Positions 23,879 through 31,656 of a DNA stretch of 32,293 nt are shown here, one piece after another. Position 1 is the first letter of the stretch. Each line of letters begins with the position of its first letter. The stretch spans positions 1 through 32,293 of the forward strand of contig JACPPV010000014.1 of the NCBI GenBank assembly GCA_016190825.1, given 5' to 3'. The DNA comes from Chloroflexota bacterium (GTDB lineage: Bacteria; Chloroflexota; Dehalococcoidia; Dehalococcoidales; UBA2162). The notes beneath the pieces are model-generated. The model ran no database searches, was not told where the DNA came from, and saw nothing but the letters and a program-made list of their open reading frames with translations. A program made the translations under genes and the position numbers.

Positions 23879-23953
23879 GTTTAGGAACTCTTTACTTAGG
23901 GAAGCAGCAGTGGCTAAACAAACGCTATACTGAAGTTAGGCGAAGGGCCCGTA

Positions 23954-24982
23954 ATGAGAGTTGCCAGGTGGTATAGCAATCGGGACGTTCGCATCGAAGA
24001 GATGCCGGTCCCGGATATCGGACCCGGCGAGATGCTGGTGCGTATCGAAGCGAGCGGCATCTGCGGGAGCGATGTCATGGAGTGGTATCGGCTTGACCGC
24101 GCCCCGCTGGTGCTGGGCCACGAGATAGGCGGGCAGGTGGTGGAGGTCGGGAAGGGCGTGACGAAATACAAGACCGGCGACCGCGTGACGGTGGCGCACC
24201 ACGTACCCTGCAATACCTGCCACTATTGCTTGCAGGGGAACCATACGGTCTGCGAGACCTTGAGGCGCACAAACTTCGACCCCGGCGGTTTTGCCGAGTT
24301 CGTTCGCCTGCCGGCGATAAATGTCGATAGGGGAGTGTTCCTCCTCTCCGGGGAAATGTCCTACGAAGATGCTACCTTTGTTGAGCCGCTGGCATGTGTG
24401 CTGCGCGGGCAGAGACGGGCGCAGATGGCACCGGGAAAGAGCATCCTGGTCATCGGCAGCGGCATCGCCGGACTACTTCACATAATGGTGGCACATGCCG
24501 TGGGCGCGGGCAGGGTAATTGCCATTGATATCAGTGACTATCGGCTGGAGGCGGCGCGCCGGTTTGGTGCTGGGACGACCATTCGTGCCCAAGAGGATGT
24601 GCTCTCCCGCCTGCGGGAAGCCAACGAAGGACGTCTTGCCGACCTGGTGGTTGTCTGTACGGGAGCGGTCTCAGCCATCGCGCAGGCGATGAAGTCGGTA
24701 GAGCGGGGCGGAACCATACTCTTTTTTGCACCGACCGGTCCGGATGTGACCATTCCGCTGTCAATCAACGAGCTATTCTGGCGCAACGATATCACCCTGA
24801 CTACCTCTTACGCCGGCAGCCCGGCTGATTACCAGACGGCGCTGGAGATGATACGCGCCGGGACGCTTCCGGTCCGGCAGATGGTCACCCACCGGCTCAG
24901 CCTGGCGGAGACAGGCACCGGTTTCCAGTTCGTTGCCCGGGCGGAAAACTCCATCAAGGTCATCGTTGAGCCGCAGAGATAG
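23954..24982 (+). CDS. zinc-dependent alcohol/polyol dehydrogenase
   Basis: A 342-residue medium-chain dehydrogenase of the threonine/sorbitol dehydrogenase type. Catalytic zinc ligands appear in 'GICGSDVMEW' (Cys) and 'LGHEIGG' (His-Glu). The structural zinc lobe is intact: four cysteines in 'VPCNTCHYCLQGNHTVC'. The Rossmann motif is 'VIGSGIAGLLHIMVA' followed by 'VIAIDISDYRLEAARRFGA', whose Asp suggests NAD preference. It oxidises a secondary alcohol or sugar alcohol, identity unknown. With the aldolase and the split transketolase on either side it may belong to a sugar pathway. The gene follows the A+T-rich islet by 75 bases. Confidence 0.9.
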   Translation: MRVARWYSNRDVRIEEMPVPDIGPGEMLVRIEASGICGSDVMEWYRLDRAPLVLGHEIGGQVVEVGKGVTKYKTGDRVTVAHHVPCNTCHYCLQGNHTVCETLRRTNFDPGGFAEFVRLPAINVDRGVFLLSGEMSYEDATFVEPLACVLRGQRRAQMAPGKSILVIGSGIAGLLHIMVAHAVGAGRVIAIDISDYRLEAARRFGAGTTIRAQEDVLSRLREANEGRLADLVVVCTGAVSAIAQAMKSVERGGTILFFAPTGPDVTIPLSINELFWRNDITLTTSYAGSPADYQTALEMIRAGTLPVRQMVTHRLSLAETGTGFQFVARAENSIKVIVEPQR

Positions 24983-25033
24983 CAGAAATCAGGGACTCGT
25001 GCAGTGATTTGCGAATGCCGTTACGTACCCGGT

Positions 25034-25059
25034 ACCATTCCGGCTTTGGCCGGTATGGT
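25034..25059. terminator. strong hairpin between convergent genes
   Basis: ACCATTCCGGC (25034-25044) pairs with GCCGGTATGGT (25049-25059) around TTTG, with a single T-T mismatch. It lies between the alcohol dehydrogenase stop and the convergent chromate-transporter stop. There is no T run, so it may be a bidirectional terminator or a stabilising 3' hairpin. Confidence 0.4.
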
Positions 25060-25111
25060 TTCGAGTGCGCTAACAAAGTGTTAGATGCACGACACACATC
25101 TCGCAGTCTGC

Positions 25112-26257
25112 TTATCCCGTTGCCATTTTGTAAACCGCTCCTGCCATTCCCCCGCCCACTATCAGCCACGCCGAGTTGACCCGGAGGCGGAAGACCACCA
25201 GCAGTGCCGCTGCCGTGAGCCCAACGGTGAACCAATCTATCAGGGCGGCGCGGCCAAGCTGCCAGCTGACCCCGGCCATGAGACCGAGCGCAGACACATT
25301 CACGCCATCGAGGAATGCCCCGGTCCACCATGTCTTCCTCAGCACGGGCAGAAAACGGCTGAGGAAGGCGACGAATACGAAAGAGGGCAAGAAGATGGCG
25401 AAAGTTGCCAGCAGGGCAGACTGCCATCCACCCATGAGATAGCCGGCAAAAGTGGCGCTGCTGAAGACAGGCCCGGGCGTAGCCTGTCCGGCAGCTACGG
25501 CATCGAGGACCTGCTGGCGGGTGAGCCAGCCCAGGCGTTCTACAAACTCAGAGTTGAGAAACGCCAGCAGCACGTAGCCGCTGCCATAAAGCACCGAGCC
25601 GATCTTGAGAAAACTGAAGAATAGACCGGCCTGGCTGAAAGGGAGGCTTCCAACCGTCACGGCTAACGACGGCACTTTCAAGAGCGGCAAGATCGCCAGC
25701 AGGGATGCCCCATTGCCTCTCCAGAAACGGCGCCAGCCGGCAACCAGCAGCACCACGGCGGCCCCGGCAAAGAGAAGGGCGATCTCGTTGAACCGCAACA
25801 GGTAGAGTGGCACTATCACCGCACCGACTATCGCTGTAAGGGGGCCCTTGATACCTCTTCTTCCGAGGTCCCACAACGCCTGCACTACGATAGCGATCAC
25901 TATTGGCTTGATGCCGTAAAGTATCCACCCCGTTTGCGGGAGGGCGCCAAATCGCACATATGCCCAGGCGAAGAGGAGAGTCGCCAGCATTCCAGGCAGG
26001 ATAAAGACCGCCCCGGCAGCGACAAAACCGCTCCATCCAGCCCGGACAAGTCCCAGGTGAATGGCGATCTCGGTGGCATTGGGACCGGGTATGATGTTTG
26101 TTGCGCCTACAAGATCGAGGAACCGCTGGTCGTCCATCCACGCGCGGCGTCTGACAACTTCCCGGTGCATGATGGCAATGTAGGCGGCCGGGCCGCCAAA
26201 AGCGGTAGAGCCAATCTTGAGAAAGAGAAGGGCGACTTCTTTCAGCCGTTCAGACAT
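25112..26257 (-). CDS. chrA: chromate transporter (CHR family), two-domain
   Basis: A polytopic membrane protein of about 381 residues with two homologous CHR domains. Domain one has 'FLKIGSTAFGGPAAYIAIMHREVV' and 'GATNIIPGPNATEIAIHLG'; domain two has 'FLKIGSVLYGSGYVLLAFLNSEFV' and 'AAGQATPGPVFSSATFAGYLMG'. Members export chromate or related oxyanions, though many are uncharacterised. The frame is open eight codons further, to a GTG at 26281, but those codons are made of a palindromic repeat-like string CCTTCGACTCTACTCAGGA, so the ATG at 26257 ('MSERLKEVALLF') is preferred. It lies just after the transketolase C-subunit gene. Confidence 0.88.
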   Translation of the reverse strand: MSERLKEVALLFLKIGSTAFGGPAAYIAIMHREVVRRRAWMDDQRFLDLVGATNIIPGPNATEIAIHLGLVRAGWSGFVAAGAVFILPGMLATLLFAWAYVRFGALPQTGWILYGIKPIVIAIVVQALWDLGRRGIKGPLTAIVGAVIVPLYLLRFNEIALLFAGAAVVLLVAGWRRFWRGNGASLLAILPLLKVPSLAVTVGSLPFSQAGLFFSFLKIGSVLYGSGYVLLAFLNSEFVERLGWLTRQQVLDAVAAGQATPGPVFSSATFAGYLMGGWQSALLATFAIFLPSFVFVAFLSRFLPVLRKTWWTGAFLDGVNVSALGLMAGVSWQLGRAALIDWFTVGLTAAALLVVFRLRVNSAWLIVGGGMAGAVYKMATG

Positions 26258-26289
26258 ATCCTGAGTAGAGTCGAAGGACACTAACGCAC

Positions 26290-27234
26290 TCAGCGCTTTC
26301 TTACTAATACTGAGCAGACTGCGCGTTCTATATCCCGGGCGGTCAGTCCATACTTCTCCAGAAGCTGGGTAGCTGTGCCCGATTGGGCAAAGGTGTCTTT
26401 TATTGAGACGAATTCTACCGGCACAGGGTGATTGCCCACCACTACCTGTGCCACCAGGCTGCCCAGACCGCCGTGCGCCAGATGCTCCTCAGCGGTAACA
26501 ATGGCGCCGGTCTCGACAGCAGCCTTGATTATTGCCTGCTCATCGAGAGGCTTCAGGGTGGACATACTGATAACGCGGCAGCCGATACCCTCTGCTTGCA
26601 GAGCGGTGGCAGCTTCCAGTGCGGGACCGACCATGAGGCCGGTGGCAATTACCGTTACATCATTGCCGGGCTTCACTGTGGCCGCACTCCCCACCATGAA
26701 ACGGTAGTCTGCCGAGTAAACTGACGGTAGCTTTGGCCGGCACAGGCGGATATAAAAGGGGCCTTGAGTGCTTGCAGCAGTCTGTACCGCCTGGGCAGTT
26801 TCAAAAGCATCAGCCGGGACGACGACGGTGAAACCGGGAAGCGATAGCGCCAGCGAAAGGTCCTCGATGGCGTGGTGCGAGGCGCCGTCCTCGCCGACGC
26901 TTATACCGCCGTGGGTCGCCACCAGCTTGACGTTGAGATGGGGGTAGGCAATGGACATGCGCACCTGATCGAAACAGCGCCCCGGCACAAAAACGGCGAA
27001 AGTGCTGGCGAAGGGTATCTTGCCCGAAGCCGCCAACCCGGCGGCGATGGTTACCATGTTCTGTTCCGCGATGCCGCAATCGAAAAAGCGCTGCGGAAAC
27101 TCGCGGGCGAAGTAGGTGGTCATGGTAGATTTTGAAAGGTCGGAATCAAGCACAACGATATCGGGATTTTCTCTGCCGAGCTCAACTAGGGTTTGACCGT
27201 ACTTGTCCCTGAGAGACGCTTCCTGCACTGCCAT
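26290..27234 (-). CDS. transketolase, C-terminal subunit
   Basis: The pyrimidine-binding and C-terminal domains of a split transketolase, 314 residues. 'LDSDLSKSTMTTYFAREFPQRFFDCGIAEQNMVTIAAGLAASGKIPFASTFAVF' carries the catalytic Glu in 'GIAEQNM' that activates thiamine diphosphate. 'HGGISVGEDGASHHAIEDL' and 'YIRLCRPKLPSVY' are phosphate/substrate-site regions, and 'VTAEEHLAHGGLGSLVAQVV' is the transketolase C domain. It starts two bases after the stop of the N-terminal subunit gene, so equimolar expression is likely. Split transketolases occur in many Archaea, Firmicutes and Chloroflexota. Confidence 0.94.
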   Translation of the reverse strand: MAVQEASLRDKYGQTLVELGRENPDIVVLDSDLSKSTMTTYFAREFPQRFFDCGIAEQNMVTIAAGLAASGKIPFASTFAVFVPGRCFDQVRMSIAYPHLNVKLVATHGGISVGEDGASHHAIEDLSLALSLPGFTVVVPADAFETAQAVQTAASTQGPFYIRLCRPKLPSVYSADYRFMVGSAATVKPGNDVTVIATGLMVGPALEAATALQAEGIGCRVISMSTLKPLDEQAIIKAAVETGAIVTAEEHLAHGGLGSLVAQVVVGNHPVPVEFVSIKDTFAQSGTATQLLEKYGLTARDIERAVCSVLVRKR

Positions 27235-27236
27235 GG

Positions 27237-28103
27237 CTACTCAAGCTCCTTCAGCGCGCGATCAAGCTCACCCTTGTTCGGCGCTTTACCGTGAAAATCA
27301 GGGTTATTTTCCATGAAGCTGACGCCTTTGCCTTTGACGGTGTGGGCGATGATTGCCGATGGCTGCGCTTTCACATTCCTTGTCTTTTCAAAAGCCTGAA
27401 GCAGTTGAGTGATGTCGTGTCCGTCCGTTTCAATAACGTTCCAGCCGAATGCCCGCCATTTGTCAGCAAAGGGCTCGAGGTTCATTATATCCCGAGTCCA
27501 GCCATCGAGCTGTATCTCGTTCCGGTCAATAATCGCCGTCAGGTTATCAGCTTTGAAATGGGCTGCCGCCATGGCAGCTTCCCAGACCTGCCCCTCATCG
27601 CACTCCCCATCGCCCAGGAGAACATACACGTGATATTTTTGCAAACCCAGGCGCGCGGCGAGAGCCGCGCCAAGAGAAAAAGACAGTCCCTGTCCCAGCG
27701 CCCCCGCCGACATCTCGACTCCCGGCGTTACCTTGCGGTCGGTATGCCCCTGCAAACGGCTGTCCAGTTGCCGGAGCGTTGACAGTTCCTCTAACGGGAA
27801 GTAACCGCACTCAGCCAGCACAGAATAAAGAGCCGGCGCAGCATGTCCTTTACTCAGGACAAACCGGTCGCGTTCTGACCATCCGGGCTCGCGGGGGTTA
27901 TGCCTCATCACATTGAAGTAAAGGGCGGTGAGTATTTCTACCGCGGAAAGGGAACCGCCCGGGTGCCCGCTGGCAGCTTTCGCGATCATCGAAACGATAT
28001 GGCGGCGGAGCCGTCTGGCGATTGCCTCCATCTCAGTCACAGTGAGGGGTCTGGTTTCAGAGGGGGTGATACCCGTTTTCAGGCGCTCTTCCGATATTGC
28101 CAT
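27237..28103 (-). CDS. transketolase, N-terminal subunit
   Basis: The thiamine-diphosphate-binding half of a split transketolase, 288 residues. 'AKAASGHPGGSLSAVEILTALYFNVM', 'DRFVLSKGHAAPALYSVLAECGYF' and the ThDP/Mg motif 'LLGDGECDEGQVWEAAMAAAHFKADNLTAIIDRNEIQLDG' are all intact. AGGAG six bases before the ATG supports the start. Together with the C-subunit it transfers two-carbon units between sugar phosphates in the pentose phosphate pathway or a dedicated catabolic route. A repeat-rich gap of 275 bases separates it from the divergent acyl-CoA synthetase gene. Confidence 0.95.
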   Translation of the reverse strand: MAISEERLKTGITPSETRPLTVTEMEAIARRLRRHIVSMIAKAASGHPGGSLSAVEILTALYFNVMRHNPREPGWSERDRFVLSKGHAAPALYSVLAECGYFPLEELSTLRQLDSRLQGHTDRKVTPGVEMSAGALGQGLSFSLGAALAARLGLQKYHVYVLLGDGECDEGQVWEAAMAAAHFKADNLTAIIDRNEIQLDGWTRDIMNLEPFADKWRAFGWNVIETDGHDITQLLQAFEKTRNVKAQPSAIIAHTVKGKGVSFMENNPDFHGKAPNKGELDRALKELE

Positions 28104-28200
28104 GCGTTACTCCTGCTTCAAATCCCAAGGGGCATTTTACAATAGTCCGGCGGTTCAAGTCTACTGGCTGGCACATTTTCAACCGCCTCCCGCAAAACTG

Positions 28201-28292
28201 TCATTCCCTCGAAGCTTGTCCCGTACCGTGATACGGGAGCGGGAATCTATACGGGGTGGGGGAGGGAGATTCCCCGCCTGCGCGGGGAATGA
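28201..28292. repeat. 92-bp MITE-like element with terminal inverted repeats
   Basis: TCATTCCC (28201-28208) and GGGAATGA (28285-28292) are exact inverted termini. Inside are further hairpins: GTCCCGTA..TACGGGA (around 28219-28236), and ATTCCCCGC with GCGGGGAAT near the right end (28269-28290). The architecture resembles a small non-autonomous dispersed repeat. It occupies most of the intergenic space between the transketolase N-subunit gene and the promoter of the acyl-CoA synthetase gene. Confidence 0.65.
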
Positions 28293-28355
28293 TAATAATA
28301 AACGCTGAAATTTTCCAAGAAGCGTGGTTCCTGATGCCTCATTCAAGCCAGTTGG

Positions 28356-28364
28356 TGGTATAAT
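28356..28364 (+). promoter_or_regulatory. extended -10 promoter for the acyl-CoA synthetase gene
   Basis: TGG-TATAAT (28356-28364) is a consensus -10 box with the upstream TGn extension. No good -35 hexamer is seen at the expected distance. The preferred ATG is 48 bases downstream. Confidence 0.5.
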
Positions 28365-28411
28365 TTTTCATATAGCCTTTGCCATCTATCTTGACAGGGA
28401 GGCAGATGCCG

Positions 28412-31120
28412 ATGGTCAGCGGTTCAGGCGGGGAAATTAACCTCTCAAAGTATGAAAAGGATGTCCTCCTCAAGGACGGAACAAGAATCAAAATCAGGCC
28501 CATCAAGACCGATGACTCGATGCAATGCCTTGGCCTGGTTTCCGGGCTGAGCGCCGCGGATGGGCGTTTGCACTTCCATCATTTTCCCGAAGAAACAGAC
28601 CTGGCGGCGGCGAACCGTCTTTGTGCGGCAGACTATAAGAATACCTTCGCTTTGGTTGCAGAGGCGCTGATTACCACTGAGATGGTTGGAATGGCCCGCT
28701 ACTACCGCCTGCTGAATAGAGATGCGGCGGAGATAGTAATTGCCATCGAGAAAAATTACCAGGGAAGAGGCATCGGCACTCAACTACTGGGAGCGCTGGC
28801 TGAGGCCGCCCGGGACAACGGCATCACCACCTTTGAGGCTGATGTTGTCCCGGATAATGAGGCGGCGGTGGCAATTCTTCGCAACTACGGATTTCACATC
28901 TCCAGCCAGCTGCGTGACGGCATCAACCACGTGACCTTCCCCATCGTGCGTACGAAGAGGATCGCCAGAATAGAGGAAGAAAGGGAGCGGACCGCCACAG
29001 TCAGTTCACTGCGTCCCATCATTTCGCCGCGCTCGGTGGCAGTAATCGGCGCTTCCCGCCAGCCGGGCACCATCGGGCAGCTCCTACTCCAGTGCTTGCT
29101 TCAAGGCGGTTTTACCGGCGTTGTCTACCCGGTGAACCCGAATGCCGAAGCAGTCATGTCGGTGAAAGCCTACCCCTCAGTGCTGGATATCCCGGGAGAA
29201 GTCGAGCTTGCCCTGATTGCCGTCCCGGCGTCGGTCGTGAACAAGGTAGCTGATGAATGCGGGCGCAAGGGAGTGCGTGCTATTATTGTCATTTCCGATG
29301 GTTTCAAGGAGCGGGGTGCGGAAGGCGCCGCCCGGGAAAGGGAGCTGCGCGAAATTGCCATGGGGCACGGCATGCGGCTGGTGGGACCGAACTGTATGGG
29401 TGTCATCAACACCGATCCCAACGTCAGGCTGAACGCTACCTTTTCCAGGATATTCCCTCCCTCCGGCAACCTTGCCTTTCTCTCCCAGAGCGGAGCGCTG
29501 GGACTGACTATCCTGGAGCACGCCAGCAACCTCAACCTGGGAATTTCCAGCTTTGTCAGCGCGGGAAACCGGGCTGACGTCTCGTCCAATGACATGCTGG
29601 AATACTGGGAGCAGGACCCTGCCACCGGCGTCATTCTCCTTTACCTGGAGTCGTTCGGCAATCCCCGCAAGTTTGTGCGTATCGCCCGGAGGGTGTCAGC
29701 CAAAAAGCCGGTCGTGGCTATCAAGGGCGGCAGCACAGCGGCGGGCCTGCGGGCGGCTACATCCCATACCGGTGCGCTGGCTGAATCTGAAATTGTTTCC
29801 GATACGCTCTTCAGCCAAATAGGCGTGATACGTGTCAATACCATGGACGAGCTTTTTGAGGTGGCCACACTGCTGGCGAACCAGCCTGTTCCAGGAGGAA
29901 ACCGGGTAGCGATTGTCACTAATGGTGGAGGGCCGGGTATCCTTGCCGCTGATGCCTGTGAAGAGCGGGGACTGCTTCTCCCGCAGTTCTCCCCCGGGAC
30001 CACCAAAAAACTGAGAAGCGCAGTAGCCCGTGAAACCACGCTGAATAACCCGCTTGACTTGACCGCCGGGGCGAGTGCCGCCGAGTTTGAACGCGTGCTG
30101 AAGATTCTGGCTGAAGATGAAGCCAACGATGCCGTAATAGCAATCTTCGTCCCGCCGATTGTGATTGATATTGAAGAGATGGAGAACGCCATCAAGCAGA
30201 CTGCGCCTCTTTTCTTGCGCTATGACAAGCCGCTGCTGACCTGTTTCATGGGGCAAAAGGGCGCTCACCGGCAGCTTGGCAGCCGCGGGCGTTTCGTGCC
30301 CTCATACATGTTTCCGGAGGACGCGGTATCCGCCCTCTCCCGCGCGGTCGAATACGGACAGTGGAGGAGAAGACCGAAGGGAAAAATCCCCAGAATCACC
30401 GGCCTCAGGCGTCAGGAGGCGCAGCGGATAGTCCTGAAGGCGCTGAGCAGCAGCACAAGGCGTCCGCTCTGGCTTTCCCCGGCGGAGACCGGCCGGCTGT
30501 TGGACTGCTACGGGATCCGGGCGATAAATACGCTCGTAGCCCGCTCACCCGCCGAAGCTGCCAGAATGGCTTCGCATATCGGCTTTCCGATAGCGGTAAA
30601 ACTCGCTTCGTTGACTATCACTCATAAGACCGATGTTGGCGGGGTCGTTCTTGACCTGAACTCCACAGCGGAGGTCAGGCAGGCATTTACCGACATCAAA
30701 TCCAAGCTGAAAGAACTTGGACGCGAGTCAGAAATGGAGGGCGTCATGGTCCAGCCGATGGTAAAGGACGGTCTGGAAACCATTGTCGGCATGACCCAGG
30801 ACCCGTCTTTCGGACCCGTCATCATGCTGGGCATGGGGGGGACATACGCCGAACTGTTCAAAGACGTGGCTTTCAGGCAACATCCCTTGACAGACCTGGA
30901 TGCGCGCGAGCTGATAATGTCCATCAGGATGGCGAGACTTTTTGATGGCTACCGGGGCTCACCGCCGTATGATAGCGGGGCTCTGGAAGACCTTTTGTTG
31001 AGGGTTTCTGCCTTGGTCGATGACCTGCCTCAGGTAGCGGAGATGGACCTGAACCCGGTGAAGCTGATGCCGAGGGGGGAAGGCTACCGGGTCATTGACT
31101 CCAGAATCATGGTGCGGTAG
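28412..31120 (+). CDS. GNAT domain fused to ADP-forming acyl-CoA synthetase (Pat-like)
   Basis: A 902-residue fusion. Residues about 15-185 are a GNAT acetyltransferase ('YQGRGIGTQLLGALAEAA' is the acetyl-CoA loop). The rest matches ADP-forming acetyl-CoA synthetase: CoA-binding Rossmann ('SVAVIGASRQPGTIGQLL'), ligase domain ('FLSQSGALGLTILEHA', 'IKGGSTAAGLRAATSHTGALA' with the phosphohistidine candidate H452), and an ATP-grasp domain ('IAVKLASLTITHKTDVGGVV'). Enzymes of this build either make acetyl-CoA plus ADP or act as protein lysine acetyltransferases. The catalytic His, often lost in pure acetyltransferases, is retained here. The ATG at 28412 follows GGGAGG by nine bases; ATG 28405 and TTG 28379 are alternatives. 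Confidence 0.92.
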   Translation: MVSGSGGEINLSKYEKDVLLKDGTRIKIRPIKTDDSMQCLGLVSGLSAADGRLHFHHFPEETDLAAANRLCAADYKNTFALVAEALITTEMVGMARYYRLLNRDAAEIVIAIEKNYQGRGIGTQLLGALAEAARDNGITTFEADVVPDNEAAVAILRNYGFHISSQLRDGINHVTFPIVRTKRIARIEEERERTATVSSLRPIISPRSVAVIGASRQPGTIGQLLLQCLLQGGFTGVVYPVNPNAEAVMSVKAYPSVLDIPGEVELALIAVPASVVNKVADECGRKGVRAIIVISDGFKERGAEGAARERELREIAMGHGMRLVGPNCMGVINTDPNVRLNATFSRIFPPSGNLAFLSQSGALGLTILEHASNLNLGISSFVSAGNRADVSSNDMLEYWEQDPATGVILLYLESFGNPRKFVRIARRVSAKKPVVAIKGGSTAAGLRAATSHTGALAESEIVSDTLFSQIGVIRVNTMDELFEVATLLANQPVPGGNRVAIVTNGGGPGILAADACEERGLLLPQFSPGTTKKLRSAVARETTLNNPLDLTAGASAAEFERVLKILAEDEANDAVIAIFVPPIVIDIEEMENAIKQTAPLFLRYDKPLLTCFMGQKGAHRQLGSRGRFVPSYMFPEDAVSALSRAVEYGQWRRRPKGKIPRITGLRRQEAQRIVLKALSSSTRRPLWLSPAETGRLLDCYGIRAINTLVARSPAEAARMASHIGFPIAVKLASLTITHKTDVGGVVLDLNSTAEVRQAFTDIKSKLKELGRESEMEGVMVQPMVKDGLETIVGMTQDPSFGPVIMLGMGGTYAELFKDVAFRQHPLTDLDARELIMSIRMARLFDGYRGSPPYDSGALEDLLLRVSALVDDLPQVAEMDLNPVKLMPRGEGYRVIDSRIMVR

Positions 31121-31157
31121 GGAAAAAAGTCTTTGGCGAGACTTTACTGACTTGAGC

Positions 31158-31655
31158 TCACTGGCGGTTCTTTGTTTCCCAGTCTTTCAAATGAGAGGCG
31201 AGACGCTTTTCCCAGTACTGGTTATCCGGTTCTGCTGTCTCAGTGGCGCTTTCTTTGCGCCGCAGCCCTGCTTTAATGACGCGGACCACCAGCAGCCCAC
31301 CAATCGCCAGCCCGATGACAGGAGCGAGCCAGACCAGCAAATACATGTTTGATTTTGGCGGTGCTGCCAGGACACCTACGCCGTATCTGTCCACAAAGAA
31401 CTGTAAAATCTCTTCTTTTGTTTTCCCCTGTTCGAGCATCTCCCTGACGGCCACGCGCATCTGCGCCGAAAGCTCACTCTGGGACTCTTCAAGAGTCTGC
31501 CCGGAGCATATCGGGCACATCAGGCTGCGATAGATGTCACGTGCTTTCTCATCGATTGAGTCCGCTGGCGATGCCGCGGAGCACGCCGCAAGCAGGGTTA
31601 CCAGGATTAACAGGAGTAAGATTACAGGCAACAATCGTAGAGTTATTCTCAACAT
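31158..31655 (-). CDS. ccmH: cytochrome c maturation protein CcmH/CycL type
   Basis: CcmH is a membrane-anchored thiol oxidoreductase that reduces the haem-binding CxxC of apocytochrome c. The 165-residue protein has an N-terminal signal/anchor with a lipobox-like 'LLAAC', then the family motif 'IYRSLMCPICSGQTLEESQSELSAQMRVAVREML' with the redox pair CPIC, followed by 'FFVDRYGVGVLAAPP', and a second membrane helix ('YLLVWLAPVIGLAIGGLLVVRVI'). The start lies one base after the ccdA stop, so the pair is an operon. The rest of the Ccm machinery would be upstream, beyond the window end. Confidence 0.9.
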   Translation of the reverse strand: MLRITLRLLPVILLLLILVTLLAACSAASPADSIDEKARDIYRSLMCPICSGQTLEESQSELSAQMRVAVREMLEQGKTKEEILQFFVDRYGVGVLAAPPKSNMYLLVWLAPVIGLAIGGLLVVRVIKAGLRRKESATETAEPDNQYWEKRLASHLKDWETKNRQ

Positions 31656-31656
31656 A

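Noticed and set aside
25548-26141. Second minus-strand frame overlapping the chromate transporter
   Set aside because: Out of frame with the CHR-domain sequence, rich in Arg/Pro/Cys and without any recognised motif.
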